Shown: positions 54,067 to 63,923 of the stretch, piece after piece
How positions within the stretch are numbered: the stretch's first letter is position 1
Layout of the letters: the number at the start of each line of letters is the position of its first letter
DNA from: Oscillospiraceae bacterium
Lineage (GTDB): Bacteria > Bacillota > Clostridia > Oscillospirales > Ruminococcaceae
Length of the DNA stretch: 64,000 nt
Direction: 5' to 3'
Assembly (NCBI GenBank): GCA_902766785.1
Contig: CACXEO010000018.1
Location: forward strand, 31,341-95,340
Program-made: the position numbers and the translations under genes
Notes under the pieces: generated by a model
The model's input: the letters and a program-made list of their open reading frames with translations, nothing else
Told to the model about the DNA's origin: nothing
Database searches by the model: none

Positions 54067-55269
54067 TTATATTGTCGCGGCAAACTCTTTGCCGAACTCT
54101 TTCGCCTGTTTTAAATCCTCCTCGGTCGGAACAAAAACAACGCGGAAGTTTTTCTCAAACAGCTTGACCTTAAGACCTTTTAAACGGTCGGCCAGATTGC
54201 CGACCGCCTCGCCGCTCCAGCCGTAAGAGCCAAAGAGCGCCGCAGGGCGTTTTGCCATGTTCACCGCGTCCGCGTGAGCAAGTAAAATCCAAATCGGCGG
54301 AAGGGCGTCTTTATTCAGGGTAGGCGACCCGATTAAAAAGCCGTCAGACTCATTGAGCACCGCGCCCATCTCTTCCATGCTGTGTTCAATGACGTTGTAA
54401 AGCGGCACTTCAGCATCCGGAAGGACTTCCTTGACGCCGGAGGCGATCGCTTTCGCAAGCAGTTCGGTATTGCCGTAGGCAGAACAATAGAAAAGCGGGA
54501 CTGTTTTATGCTCCTTCGGAGCGGGGGTACTCCACTTAAGGTAAAGAGCCTTCACCTCATCCAACAGGCCGTTTTTGGTCAAAACCGGGCCATGGCTGGT
54601 GCAGGCGTATTCAATATCCAAATCCTTAATCTTGTCCAGCCCTTTAAGGACATAAGGTTTAAAAGGCCCAAAAATCGCATCGTAGTACCCTTTCAGCGCC
54701 GTATAGTAAGCCTTGGGATAAGTGATCTTGGTATCCATTATCTGCGGTTCGCAGTAATGGGACCCGAAAAAGTCACAGGTGAAGAGGACTTTCATATCCG
54801 GCACCCAGGTAAACATCGAATCCGGCCAGTGGAGGAACGGCGCGTTAATAAACTGAAGCTCCCTGCCGCCGAGGTCGAGGGTATCCCCATCCTTTACAAC
54901 TTTCAGGTTGAGGTTTGCAATATTCGTAATATTCTTTAAGTAAATTGACCCCGCCTGGGAGACCACCACTGTGATATCCGGATATGTTTCGGCAAGCTTC
55001 GCAATCGAGCCGGAGTGGTCGGGCTCATTGTGGTTCATGATCAGGTAATCAATCTTATCCACTTCTGCTACACTTTTAATATTCTCCAGAAAATACTCTG
55101 AAAAACTAAGGTGAGATGCCTCAACCAGCGCCGTTTTTTCCTTACCTTTTAAAAGGTAAGCATTATATGTGGTGCCATAATCCGTACGCATTACAATATC
55201 AAAAACGCGCAGGTTGGGGTTTAAAACCCCTACGTAATACAAATCGTCACAAATTTTAAACGAATTCAT
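54067..55269 (-). CDS. fprA: FprA-type flavodiiron protein
   Basis: A 400-residue A-type flavoprotein that reduces O2 to water (or NO to N2O). The N-terminal metallo-beta-lactamase-like domain holds the diiron ligands (NHNEPDHSGSI, and further histidines in FLHWPDSMF, FFGSHYCEP and CTSHGPVL). The C-terminal flavodoxin domain binds FMN (VPLFYCSAYGNTELLAKAI). GGAGGG precedes the ATG at 55269. Rubredoxin, its natural electron donor, is encoded immediately upstream and is probably co-transcribed. Confidence 0.95.
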   Translation of the reverse strand: MNSFKICDDLYYVGVLNPNLRVFDIVMRTDYGTTYNAYLLKGKEKTALVEASHLSFSEYFLENIKSVAEVDKIDYLIMNHNEPDHSGSIAKLAETYPDITVVVSQAGSIYLKNITNIANLNLKVVKDGDTLDLGGRELQFINAPFLHWPDSMFTWVPDMKVLFTCDFFGSHYCEPQIMDTKITYPKAYYTALKGYYDAIFGPFKPYVLKGLDKIKDLDIEYACTSHGPVLTKNGLLDEVKALYLKWSTPAPKEHKTVPLFYCSAYGNTELLAKAIASGVKEVLPDAEVPLYNVIEHSMEEMGAVLNESDGFLIGSPTLNKDALPPIWILLAHADAVNMAKRPAALFGSYGWSGEAVGNLADRLKGLKVKLFEKNFRVVFVPTEEDLKQAKEFGKEFAATI

Positions 55270-55338
55270 GGTAAAACCCTCCGCCAAACTGTCCGGTACC
55301 CGTCGGCAGAAATACACCGGCGGGCACCAAGCTCTTTA

Positions 55339-55491
55339 TTATTCTTCGCTGAACATGTCTTTGCCAACGCCGCAGGTCGGGCAGACAAAGTCCTCCGGGA
55401 CGTCTTCCCAAGCGGTTCCTGGAGCAATCCCCTGTTCCGGGCAGCCTACTGCCGGATCATAAACATAGCCGCAAACATCGCATACATACAT
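55339..55491 (-). CDS. Rubredoxin
   Basis: A 50-residue protein read directly from the minus strand: [16 protein letters not shown], then [17 protein letters not shown]. The two CxxC(G) pairs (Cys4/Cys7 and Cys37/Cys40) hold a single iron, and the spacing is exactly that of small clostridial rubredoxins. It passes electrons to the flavodiiron protein encoded downstream. AAGGAG lies about ten bases before the ATG. Its promoter is covered by a perfect palindrome (55522-55544). Confidence 0.96.
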   Translation of the reverse strand: MYVCDVCGYVYDPAVGCPEQGIAPGTAWEDVPEDFVCPTCGVGKDMFSEE

Positions 55492-55521
55492 TTTCAGTCA
55501 ACTCCTTTTATTGATTATTTT

Positions 55522-55551
55522 AATTATACCAAATTGGTATAATTTTGTAAA
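55522..55551 (-). promoter_or_regulatory. Promoter and palindromic operator of rubredoxin-fprA
   Basis: The minus strand has TTTACA (55551-55546), a 17-base spacer and TATAAT (55528-55523). A 23-base palindrome, arms AATTATACCAA and TTGGTATAATT around a single central base (55522-55544), covers the spacer and the -10 box. That placement is typical of a repressor operator. The sequence is not the usual PerR or Rex box, and the regulator is unknown. Confidence 0.75.
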
Positions 55552-55564
55552 CCCTATTTTGACA

Positions 55565-58390
55565 TTATCTTAACATTTTTTTGAGATATTTCGCCGTATA
55601 GGATTTCCGGGAACGGATGAGCTCTTCCGGCGTACCTGTCGCCACCACCATACCGCCCCGGTCGCCGCCTTCAGGGCCGAGATCAATAATATAGTCGGCA
55701 GTTTTGATCACATCCAAATTATGCTCAATTACCACCACGGTATTCCCCGCGTCTACAAGTTTTTGCAGAACATCGATTAAATTGTGTACATCGGCGGTGT
55801 GAAGTCCTGTCGTAGGCTCATCCAGAATATAAAGGGTTTTCCCTGTTCCACGCTTAGAGAGCTCGGTCGCCAGTTTTACCCGCTGGGCTTCACCGCCGGA
55901 AAGGGTGGTTGCCGGCTGGCCGACCTTAATGTACCCTAGGCCGACTTCGAAAAGGGTTTCGAGCTTGCGCTTGATCTTTGGGATGGAATCGAAAAAGATC
56001 ATCGCCTCTTCCACCGTCATTTCAAGCACATCATGGATGCTTTTACCCTTGTATTTGATTTCCAGCGTCTCACGGTTATACCGTTTTCCCTTGCGGACCT
56101 CGCAGGGAACGAAGATATCGGGCAGGAAGTGCATTTCAATTTTGATGATGCCGTCGCCCTCGCAGGCTTCGCACCGTCCGCCTTTGACGTTAAAGGAAAA
56201 ACGGCCGCTGTTATAACCTTTCATTTTTGCGTCCTGCGTCTGAGCGAACAGGTTCCGAATGTCGGTAAAGACGCCGGTATAGGTCGCGGGATTGGAACGG
56301 GGCGTCCGTCCAATCGGCGACTGATCAATGTCAATGATCTTGTCAATATTTTCTAATCCAATAATACCATCATGTGCGCCCGGTTTCAACCTTGAATTAT
56401 TCAGAGTGACCGCAAGCTGCTTATAAAGCACTTCGTTGACTAACGATGATTTCCCTGAACCGGAAACGCCCGTCACACAGACAAACTTTCCAAGAGGGAT
56501 ATCGACATTGACATTTTTGAGGTTATTCTCCCTGGCCTTTTTGATGGTGAGAAATTTTCCATTCCCTTCCCTACGGGTTTTTGGCACCTCAATTTTCTTA
56601 GCGCCGCTCAAATACTGGCCTGTGATTGACTCTTTGCAGGCCAGTATCTTGTCAATCGGACCCGCACAGACAACTTCACCGCCATGGACGCCCGCTCCCG
56701 GGCCAATGTCAACCACATAATCCGCCGCATACATGGTATCTTCGTCATGTTCGACGACAATCAGGGTATTACCCAAATCGCGGAGCCGTTTCAGGGTTGC
56801 GATCAGCTTATCATTATCCCGCTGGTGCAGGCCGATACTCGGTTCATCAAGAATATATAAGACGCCTACAAGATAGGAACCAATCTGAGTCGCAAGACGG
56901 ATCCGCTGGCTTTCGCCGCCGGACAGCGTACCCGCAGAACGGGAAAGAGTCAGGTAATCGAGCCCGACGTTGTTGAGAAAGCCGAGCCTCTCTTTAATTT
57001 CTTTGAGAATACGGTCTCCAATCAGCATTTCACGTTCAGTCAGTTCCATATGCTCAACAAAATCGAGCGCTTCGGCAATTGACATATGACAGAACTCACT
57101 GATATTTTTTCCCGCTACAGTAACAGCGAGGATTTCTTTTTTCAGCCGTTCCCCGCCGCAGTCCGGGCAAGGCACCGCGCTCATACAGGTGGTAATTTCA
57201 TCCCGCACCCAATCGCTCTGTGTTTCGCGAAAACGTCGTTCCAGGTTGTTGATAATTCCCTCAAACTCGGTCTGGTAGGTTCCGGTTCCATATTCGTTCT
57301 GACGGGTCATCAGAATCCTTTCGCCGTTTGTTCCATAAAGCAGGACGTCCACAATTTTTTTGGGAAGTTCCTTAATCGGGGTATCAAGCGAGAATTTATA
57401 ATGGCTTGCAAGCCCTTCGTAATACATCTGGGCAATGGTGCCGCTTTCCCCATAATACCAGCCGCTCGCTTTGATCGCGCCGCCGCGGATTGACTTTGAT
57501 TTATCCGGAATGACCATGTCCGGGTCAACTTTCATAAAAGTGCCCAAGCCGGTGCATTTTTCACAGGCCCCATAAGGGTTGTTGAAAGAAAACATCCGCG
57601 GAGAAAGTTCTTCCATACTGAACCCATGCTCCGGGCAGGCATAATCCTGGGAAAAAAGAATTTCTTCTCCGCCGATAACATCGATTAACGCAAGGCCGCC
57701 GGTCAGGCCAACAGCCGTTTCCAACGAATCCGCCAGTCGGGAACGGATTTCTTCCTTGACCACAAGCCGGTCAATTACAATTTCGATGTTGTGCTTCTTA
57801 TTCTTCTCAAGCGGGATCTTCTCAGACAGGTCGTACATATTCCCGTCTGCCCGAACCCGTACAAAACCGCTTTTTCGGGCAGATTCCAGCTCCCTTTGGT
57901 GCTCCCCCTTCCGGCCTCTTACAACCGGTGCTAGAATTTGAATCCGGGTTCCTTCATCGAGCGCCATAATTCGGTCAACAATCTGGTCGATGGTCTGCTG
58001 TTTGATTTCACGCCCGCAGACCGGGCAGTGCGGGATGCCGATCCGCGCATAAAGAAGCCGGAGGTAGTCGTATATCTCAGTTACAGTTCCCACCGTAGAG
58101 CGTGGGTTTTTGGAAGTCGTTTTCTGGTCAATTGAAATAGCCGGGGAAAGCCCTTCGATATAATCGACGTCCGGCTTGTCCATCTGGCCCAGGAACTGCC
58201 GGGCGTAGGAGGACAGGCTTTCCACATAACGCCGCTGTCCGTCGGCATAAATGGTGTCGAACGCCAACGAGGATTTTCCAGACCCGGATAACCCCGTAAA
58301 TACAATAAACTGGTCGCGTGGCAGCTCGATATCTATATTTTTTAAATTATGCTCCCGCGCGCCTTTAATAACAATTTTATCTCTTGCCAA
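55565..58390 (-). CDS. uvrA: Excinuclease ABC subunit A
   Basis: A 941-residue ABC-type ATPase of nucleotide-excision repair. The first P-loop ([20 protein letters not shown]) is near residue 35, the second ([19 protein letters not shown]) near 645; both ABC signatures are present ([22 protein letters not shown]). Zinc-binding cysteines occur in [17 protein letters not shown] and [11 protein letters not shown]. The ATG at 58414 opens the frame, but the TTG at 58390 gives the typical start [27 protein letters not shown] lies about ten bases before it. It follows uvrB closely in an uvrBA operon. Confidence 0.97.
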   Translation of the reverse strand: MARDKIVIKGAREHNLKNIDIELPRDQFIVFTGLSGSGKSSLAFDTIYADGQRRYVESLSSYARQFLGQMDKPDVDYIEGLSPAISIDQKTTSKNPRSTVGTVTEIYDYLRLLYARIGIPHCPVCGREIKQQTIDQIVDRIMALDEGTRIQILAPVVRGRKGEHQRELESARKSGFVRVRADGNMYDLSEKIPLEKNKKHNIEIVIDRLVVKEEIRSRLADSLETAVGLTGGLALIDVIGGEEILFSQDYACPEHGFSMEELSPRMFSFNNPYGACEKCTGLGTFMKVDPDMVIPDKSKSIRGGAIKASGWYYGESGTIAQMYYEGLASHYKFSLDTPIKELPKKIVDVLLYGTNGERILMTRQNEYGTGTYQTEFEGIINNLERRFRETQSDWVRDEITTCMSAVPCPDCGGERLKKEILAVTVAGKNISEFCHMSIAEALDFVEHMELTEREMLIGDRILKEIKERLGFLNNVGLDYLTLSRSAGTLSGGESQRIRLATQIGSYLVGVLYILDEPSIGLHQRDNDKLIATLKRLRDLGNTLIVVEHDEDTMYAADYVVDIGPGAGVHGGEVVCAGPIDKILACKESITGQYLSGAKKIEVPKTRREGNGKFLTIKKARENNLKNVNVDIPLGKFVCVTGVSGSGKSSLVNEVLYKQLAVTLNNSRLKPGAHDGIIGLENIDKIIDIDQSPIGRTPRSNPATYTGVFTDIRNLFAQTQDAKMKGYNSGRFSFNVKGGRCEACEGDGIIKIEMHFLPDIFVPCEVRKGKRYNRETLEIKYKGKSIHDVLEMTVEEAMIFFDSIPKIKRKLETLFEVGLGYIKVGQPATTLSGGEAQRVKLATELSKRGTGKTLYILDEPTTGLHTADVHNLIDVLQKLVDAGNTVVVIEHNLDVIKTADYIIDLGPEGGDRGGMVVATGTPEELIRSRKSYTAKYLKKMLR

Positions 58391-58418
58391 ATCCCTTGTA
58401 CCCCTTTTCTGCATGCGG

Positions 58419-60386
58419 CTACCGCTGTTTTTTCAGTTCCTCTATCCGGTCACGAAGCGCCGCCGCGTGCTCAAATTCCAAAATTTTGGCTGCTGCCTTC
58501 ATCTCTTTTGTCAGCTGTACAATCAGGTCTTCCCGTTCCTTTTTGTTCAGCCGCTTCTTTTTACCGTCAACCGTATCCTTTTTCGAAATTTCAATGATTT
58601 CACGCACATCCTTGCGAATGGTTTTCGGCACAATTCCATGTTCTTCATTATACGCAATCTGAATGGCGCGGCGGCGTTCAGTTTCCTGAATTGCCCGTTC
58701 CATTGAAGGCGTGACGCTGTCTGCGTACATGATGACCTTGCCCTCAGCGTTACGGGCCGCACGGCCGATCGTCTGGATCAGCGAAGTTTCCGAACGCAGG
58801 AAACCTTCTTTATCGGCGTCAAGAATGCAGACGAGAGAGACCTCAGGAATATCCAAACCCTCACGAAGAAGGTTGATGCCGACCAAAACATCAAACTCAC
58901 CCAGACGGAGATCGCGGATGATCTCCATCCGTTCAATCGTATCAATATCATGGTGCATATACCGCACCTTAACATCCATCTTTTCAAAGAAGGCGGTTAA
59001 ATCCTCAGCCATTTTTTTGGTCAGAGTGGTAATCAGCACGCGTTCTTCTTTCGCAACGCGGGCATTAATTTCAAAGAGAAGGTCTTCAATCTGCCCCTCC
59101 ACCGGCCGCACGCTGATTTCCGGGTCAACCAGACCGGTTGGGCGGATAACCTGCTCTACAATATTTTTACTGTGTTCCCGTTCAAATACGGACGGGGTAG
59201 CGCTGACATAAACCGCCTGGTTGACATGCCCGTAAAACTCGTCGAAATTAAGCGGGCGGTTGTCGGCGGCAGACGGCAGACGGAATCCATAGTCGATCAG
59301 CGTCGTCTTCCTCGCCTTGTCACCGAAATACATCCCGCGCACCTGCGGAATGGTGACGTGCGATTCGTCGATAAACAGAAGGTAATCATCCGGAAAATGG
59401 TCGAGCAGTGTGTAGGGCATACTTCCCGCCGGACGCCCGGAAAGAATGCGGGAATAGTTTTCAATCCCCTTGCAGAAGCCAATCTCACTCAGCATCTCAA
59501 TATCGTATTTTGTACGCTGTTCAATCCGCTGGGCCTCCAGCAACATATCGCATTCTTTGAAATATTTGACCCGCTCAATCATTTCCTCTTCAATTTCCTG
59601 GACCGCCAAACGGAGCTTTTCCGGTGGGACAATATAATGGGAAGCAGGATAAATAGCCACATGTGCCACTGTATTCAAAACCTCGCCGGTTAAAACATTT
59701 ATTTCACTGATCCGGTCGATTTCATCGCCGAAAAACTCAACCCGTATGGCATTCTCCCCGGAATAAGCGGGAAATATTTCAACCACGTCCCCGTGTACGC
59801 GGAATTTATTTCGAATAAAGTTAATATCATTCCGCTCATATTGGATATCAACCAGCTTATGGAGAAGTTCGTCCCTGCTTTTATGCATCCCGGTCCGAAG
59901 GGAAATTACCATGCTGCGGTAATCAATTGGACTGCCGAGTGAATAAATACAGGACACGCTTGAAACAATGATGACATCCCGCCGCTCGGACAGTGCCGAA
60001 GTTGCAGAATGGCGGAGCTTGTCGATTTCATCGTTAATAGCGCTGTCCTTCTCAATATAAGTATCGGTATTCGGGATATAAGCTTCCGGCTGATAATAAT
60101 CGTAGTAAGATACAAAGTATTCCACCGCATTATTTGGAAAAAACTCTTTAAATTCAGAGCAAAGCTGCGCCGCCAGTATCTTATTATGTGCCAATACCAA
60201 CGTTGGCTTTTGGACCTGCTCAATAACATTGGCCATCGTAAAGGTTTTACCGGAGCCAGTTACGCCCAGAAGCGTTTGCTCTTTCATACCGTTCTTGATT
60301 CCCCGCACGAGGCTAGCAATTGCCTCCGGCTGTGAACCGGACGGCTTATATGATGAAACCAACTCAAATTTTCCCTGTTCGCTCAT
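58419..60386 (-). CDS. uvrB: Excinuclease ABC subunit B
   Basis: A 655-residue DNA helicase-like damage verifier. Walker A is [17 protein letters not shown] near residue 45. The beta-hairpin region ([25 protein letters not shown]) inserts between strands, and a UVR motif closes the C-terminus ([27 protein letters not shown]), where UvrC docks. I chose the ATG at 60386, nine bases after GGAG. Two promoters and a GAAC-N4-GTTC SOS box lie upstream. Confidence 0.97.
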   Translation of the reverse strand: MSEQGKFELVSSYKPSGSQPEAIASLVRGIKNGMKEQTLLGVTGSGKTFTMANVIEQVQKPTLVLAHNKILAAQLCSEFKEFFPNNAVEYFVSYYDYYQPEAYIPNTDTYIEKDSAINDEIDKLRHSATSALSERRDVIIVSSVSCIYSLGSPIDYRSMVISLRTGMHKSRDELLHKLVDIQYERNDINFIRNKFRVHGDVVEIFPAYSGENAIRVEFFGDEIDRISEINVLTGEVLNTVAHVAIYPASHYIVPPEKLRLAVQEIEEEMIERVKYFKECDMLLEAQRIEQRTKYDIEMLSEIGFCKGIENYSRILSGRPAGSMPYTLLDHFPDDYLLFIDESHVTIPQVRGMYFGDKARKTTLIDYGFRLPSAADNRPLNFDEFYGHVNQAVYVSATPSVFEREHSKNIVEQVIRPTGLVDPEISVRPVEGQIEDLLFEINARVAKEERVLITTLTKKMAEDLTAFFEKMDVKVRYMHHDIDTIERMEIIRDLRLGEFDVLVGINLLREGLDIPEVSLVCILDADKEGFLRSETSLIQTIGRAARNAEGKVIMYADSVTPSMERAIQETERRRAIQIAYNEEHGIVPKTIRKDVREIIEISKKDTVDGKKKRLNKKEREDLIVQLTKEMKAAAKILEFEHAAALRDRIEELKKQR

Positions 60387-60459
60387 AGCCATTTTCTCCA
60401 TAAACCAGCTCAGTTGACCCATTTACACATTAATCGTAAGATGCGCAAAAGCAGAAAAA

Positions 60460-60471
60460 GAACAAATGTTC
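60460..60471 (-). promoter_or_regulatory. LexA (SOS) box of uvrBA
   Basis: GAAC-AAAT-GTTC matches the Gram-positive LexA/DinR operator core (GAAC-N4-GTTC) exactly. It lies just downstream of the TTGACA-17-TAAAAT promoter, covering about +3 to +14, so bound LexA would block transcription of uvrBA until DNA damage. Confidence 0.8.
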
Positions 60472-60480
60472 CCTTTTGGT

Positions 60481-60509
60481 ATTTTACTTCTTTTGATTTT
60501 ATTTGTCAA
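60481..60509 (-). promoter_or_regulatory. Proximal promoter of uvrBA
   Basis: Minus strand TTGACA, 17-base spacer, TAAAAT. Confidence 0.8.
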
Positions 60510-60515
60510 TGATTT

Positions 60516-60544
60516 AGTATACCACAATTCAATTATATTTACAA
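60516..60544 (-). promoter_or_regulatory. Distal promoter of uvrBA
   Basis: Minus strand TTGTAA, 17-base spacer, TATACT, 35 bases upstream of the proximal promoter. Confidence 0.6.
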
Positions 60545-60792
60545 TGAAACGCCATCTGAAAACAGGCAAATAAAAAACACAGTGTGTCACCAGTCATCGA
60601 TACAAATTCAATTTCTTTAAAGGAAAATAAACAACAGAGTAAAAGAAAAACTCCTCATATTTTGTGTACTTGCCGGATAATTCGCGTAAAAAAGGGTGGA
60701 AAAACAATCAAAAAAATGTTATTCTTATTAAATGAGCCCTTTTTATAATTTTTATAATTATATGTTTTCACATAAAATATCAGAAAGGTTGT
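60545..60792. other. AT-rich intergenic stretch before the XRE-cupin gene
   Basis: No open frame, hairpin or convincing promoter stands out. Two TATAAT-like boxes lie near 60744-60758 without a good -35, so the promoter of the XRE-cupin operon is probably here but cannot be placed. Confidence 0.4.
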
Positions 60793-61344
60793 ATGCTCAT
60801 GCATAAGGATTTGATGGAAATTCCGCACAGAATGCGGGAGCTCAGAGAAATTTTGGAGATTAGTACGTTTGAAATGGCAAGTCGGTTACATATTTCCATG
60901 GAAACCTATCAGAAATATGAAAACGGTGAAATTGATATCCCAATCAGTACTCTATACGATATTGCCGGGATCCTTGAAATTGATTTCACCGAGCTGATCA
61001 CCGGAGAGGCGCCAAAAATGGATACTTATTTTATCAACCGTAAGGGGAATTCTCCCGGAATAGCACGGTATGGCTATACTACAGCCAGCCTGGCTCACGG
61101 CTTTATCGGCCGGGAAATGCAGCCTCTTCTTGTCACCCTTTCCCCAGACGACCCTCCGCAGGAAGCAGTGGTTCATTCCGGGCAGGAGTTTAACTACGTT
61201 TTATCCGGCAAAATGTGCATTACAATTAGTGGACGCGACCACATCCTCTCTGAGGGGGATTCCATTTACTTTAACCCGCAGCTTCCCCACGGACAGCGCG
61301 CGGTAGACGGTCCCGCCGCGTTTTTGACCGTTATCAAGGAATAG
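60793..61344 (+). CDS. XRE-family regulator with C-terminal cupin domain
   Basis: A 183-residue transcription factor: a helix-turn-helix of the Xre/Cro type (RMRELREILEISTFEMASRL to ILEIDFTELI, about residues 13-70) and a cupin beta-barrel (about 105-183) with EFNYVLSGKMCITI and GDSIYFNPQLPHGQRA, including likely metal-binding histidines. Such proteins often sense small metabolites and regulate a neighbour. AAAGG lies five bases before the ATG. It stands 12 bases before an acyl-CoA synthetase gene on the same strand, which is probably a target. Confidence 0.9.
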   Translation: MLMHKDLMEIPHRMRELREILEISTFEMASRLHISMETYQKYENGEIDIPISTLYDIAGILEIDFTELITGEAPKMDTYFINRKGNSPGIARYGYTTASLAHGFIGREMQPLLVTLSPDDPPQEAVVHSGQEFNYVLSGKMCITISGRDHILSEGDSIYFNPQLPHGQRAVDGPAAFLTVIKE

Positions 61345-61356
61345 GAGGCTGCAGCA

Positions 61357-63039
61357 ATGGATTATTTACTCAACCGTTACTGTCCCAAAACCAAATTTGA
61401 CAGTTACGAAGACTTATGCGAAAATTTTACAATTCAGGTTCCGGAAAACTTTAATTTCGGTTATGATATTGTTGACGAGTGGGCCAGGGTGGAACCGGAA
61501 AAACTCGCTCTTCTGTGGACTGATGACAGCAAAGAAATGAAATCCTATACTTTTACAGACGTAAGCCGCATCAGCAACCAGGCTGCTAACTTTTTCAAGG
61601 CTCGCGGAATAAAAAAAGGCGACGTGGTCATGTTGATCCTCAAACAGCGGCCGGAAGTGTGGTTTTCCATGGTTGGGCTCTGTAAGCTGGGGGCGATTTG
61701 TATCCCTGCTACATATCAGCTGACGCCGAAGGATATTTCCTACCGCTGCAACGCCGCAAATGTGAAAATGATTGTCAGCGTTTCTGATGATGAAATTGTA
61801 GGGCATATCAAAAACGCTCTGCCGGACTGCAATATAAAACCGTTGGTTGCAACTCTTGGAAATGAGACTCACCTGGAAGAAGGCTTTATCAATTACCGGA
61901 AAGAGCTGTACGAACAGCCTTGCGAGTGGGAACGCCCCACCGGTGCGGAGGCTACCTGCAACGACGACTGCATGCTCATCTACTTCTCCTCCGGTACTAC
62001 CGGGATGCCCAAAATGGTTTGGCACGATTTTGCTTTTCCTTTAGGGCATATTACAACGGCCCGCTACTGGCAGCAGGTTCAGGAAAACACCGTACATCTG
62101 ACCCAGACCGATTCGGGCTGGGCAAAATTTGCCTGGGGTAAAATTTATGGCCAGTGGATCTGCGGTGCGGCAATCGGCGCCTATGATACTGAAAAATTCC
62201 ATCCTCACGAAATGCTCGAGGCCATTATGCGTCTGCGCCCTACCACTTTTTGCGCTCCGGCTACCATTTACCGTTTTTTAATTAAGGAAGACCTTTCCGG
62301 CTACGATTTAAGTTTTATCAAACACGCAGGCGTTGCCGGGGAACCGCTGAATCCAGAGGTTTATTATAAAATAAAAGACCTGACGGGCCTCGCCTTGTAC
62401 GAAGGCTTTGGACAGACTGAAACGCCGGTTATGCTGGCGAATTTTGGATTCTTCCCGGTTCGCCCCGGATCTATGGGCAAACCCAACCCGATCTTTGACA
62501 TTGACCTGATTGACGAAAACGGCTGCTCTGTAGAAGATGGCACTGTTGGTTCCATCGCTATTAAAAACGCCGGAACCCATGGGCCGGTCGGCCTGTTCCG
62601 CGGCTATTACAAAGACGAGGCCGTCACCCTGAAAAGCTGGCACGACGGCGTTTATAATACGGGAGACATGGCATGGAGAGACGCAGACGGCTATTACTGG
62701 TTCGTAGGCCGGAACGATGACGTCATTAAATGCTCCGGTTACCGCATCGGCCCCTTTGAGGTAGAAAGCGCCCTTTTGGAACACCCAAGCGTCCTTGAAT
62801 GCGCAATAACGGCAGCACCCGATCCTGTCCGCGGACAGGTTGTAAAGGCAACCATTGTTCTTGCCCGTGGTTATTCCGCCAGCGACAGCTTGGTAAAAGA
62901 ACTGCAAAATCACGTGAAACGGGTTACCGCTCCCTACAAATATCCCCGTATTGTGGAGTTCGTGGACGAGCTTCCCAAGACGGTCAGCGGCAAAATACAG
63001 CGGAATATGATCCGGAAAGCGGATTTGGAAAAGAATTGA
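61357..63039 (+). CDS. AMP-binding acyl-CoA synthetase (medium-chain / ACSM type)
   Basis: A 560-residue member of the ANL superfamily, which activates a carboxylic acid with ATP to an acyl-adenylate and then forms the CoA thioester. The phosphate-binding loop is IYFSSGTTGMPKMVWHD near residue 210; YEGFGQTETPV is the A5 motif, NTGDMAWRDADGYYWFVGRNDDVIKCSGYRI spans the A7-A8 hinge, and the C-terminal catalytic lysine lies in PKTVSGKIQRNMIR. The substrate is unknown. AGGAGG precedes the ATG. It is co-transcribed with an XRE-cupin regulator and ends at a terminator. Confidence 0.92.
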   Translation: MDYLLNRYCPKTKFDSYEDLCENFTIQVPENFNFGYDIVDEWARVEPEKLALLWTDDSKEMKSYTFTDVSRISNQAANFFKARGIKKGDVVMLILKQRPEVWFSMVGLCKLGAICIPATYQLTPKDISYRCNAANVKMIVSVSDDEIVGHIKNALPDCNIKPLVATLGNETHLEEGFINYRKELYEQPCEWERPTGAEATCNDDCMLIYFSSGTTGMPKMVWHDFAFPLGHITTARYWQQVQENTVHLTQTDSGWAKFAWGKIYGQWICGAAIGAYDTEKFHPHEMLEAIMRLRPTTFCAPATIYRFLIKEDLSGYDLSFIKHAGVAGEPLNPEVYYKIKDLTGLALYEGFGQTETPVMLANFGFFPVRPGSMGKPNPIFDIDLIDENGCSVEDGTVGSIAIKNAGTHGPVGLFRGYYKDEAVTLKSWHDGVYNTGDMAWRDADGYYWFVGRNDDVIKCSGYRIGPFEVESALLEHPSVLECAITAAPDPVRGQVVKATIVLARGYSASDSLVKELQNHVKRVTAPYKYPRIVEFVDELPKTVSGKIQRNMIRKADLEKN

Positions 63040-63042
63040 CAA

Positions 63043-63073
63043 AAAAGGGAACCGGTTTTTCCGGTTCCCTTTT
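63043..63073. terminator. Terminator between the acyl-CoA synthetase gene and radC
   Basis: A 13-bp stem (63043-63055 with 63061-63073, T5 loop), flanked by A and T on both sides. It serves converging genes. Confidence 0.85.
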
Positions 63074-63768
63074 CACATCTTCTTTTTGATAACACCAATT
63101 TCAGCCAGTGATACCGCTTTATCTTTCGCAACTATAATATGGTCGGTCAGGCCAAGTCCAATCAGCTGAAGAGCGTAATAAATTGCATCGGTCGTCATAA
63201 TATCTTCGGGCGAAGCTACGGCCAGGCCATAGGGATGGTTATGAGCAATAATGACGTTTGTTGCGTTATATTTCATCGCATACTCTGCAATTTTCCGGAC
63301 ATTCACCGTCGCAGCAGAAACAGTACCGTGATTGACAATTTCACAGCACTTTACCCTACACTCGGAATCAAGGCAGGCGACAAAGACAAGTTCTTCTGTC
63401 CTGCCGATAAATTTCGGGATAAAATAACGGCCGGCCTTTTCCGCGCTATCAAGAATCACTTCGTCCTTTACTCTGTCCTGTTCATAAACACGGAACAGCG
63501 CGGGAATCATTTTAAGAAAAGTAGCTGTATATTCGCCAACGCCGTTGACCTTGATTAATTCTTCATACGGTGCGTCAAAGACACCGGAAATAGAACTGAA
63601 CTCATCTATCAGCAGATGAGCCAGTTCATTTGTGTCTTTTTGCGGAGCGCAGTAGAATAACAGCAGTTCCAATGTATTATGCGGCTCAAAATGATCCAGG
63701 TCGCAGCCTTCTTTTCGAAAACGGTCACGCAGCCGCAATCGATGTCCACCATGCGGATTCTTATTCAT
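63073..63768 (-). CDS. radC: RadC-like JAB/MPN domain protein
   Basis: A 231-residue protein with an N-terminal helix-hairpin-helix region (SISGVFDAPYEELIKVNGVG) and a JAMM metalloprotease-like domain. The metal motif is AHNHPYGLAVASPED (HxHx7-10D) near residue 175. Despite the name, RadC is not clearly a repair protein; its biochemical role is unknown, and many copies occur on mobile elements. This one is a stand-alone chromosomal gene with its stop in the shared terminator. Confidence 0.92.
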   Translation of the reverse strand: MNKNPHGGHRLRLRDRFRKEGCDLDHFEPHNTLELLLFYCAPQKDTNELAHLLIDEFSSISGVFDAPYEELIKVNGVGEYTATFLKMIPALFRVYEQDRVKDEVILDSAEKAGRYFIPKFIGRTEELVFVACLDSECRVKCCEIVNHGTVSAATVNVRKIAEYAMKYNATNVIIAHNHPYGLAVASPEDIMTTDAIYYALQLIGLGLTDHIIVAKDKAVSLAEIGVIKKKM

Positions 63769-63909
63769 ATGTCACCATAACGTCGCTTCCCCATATGCGG
63801 TCCGCAACAATTGCAGCCCTGCATATAGTTCTAATTAATCACTTTTCACTGATTCTATTATTATATAGCAAAGCCGCCTGTTTGAAAAGGTGTTTTTTCT
63901 CTGCAGGTG

Positions 63910-63918
63910 TGTTATAAT
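63910..63918 (+). promoter_or_regulatory. Extended -10 promoter before the right-edge RNA element
   Basis: TG at 63910-63911, one base, then TATAAT at 63913-63918. A good -35 is missing, as is usual for extended -10 promoters. Transcription would start near 63924-63925, exactly where the foldable sequence begins. Confidence 0.5.
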
Positions 63919-63923
63919 AACCT

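Noticed and set aside
63073..63768. RadC as a sign of a mobile element
   Set aside because: No integrase, transposase, repeats or phage-like neighbours are present; it stands alone between housekeeping genes.
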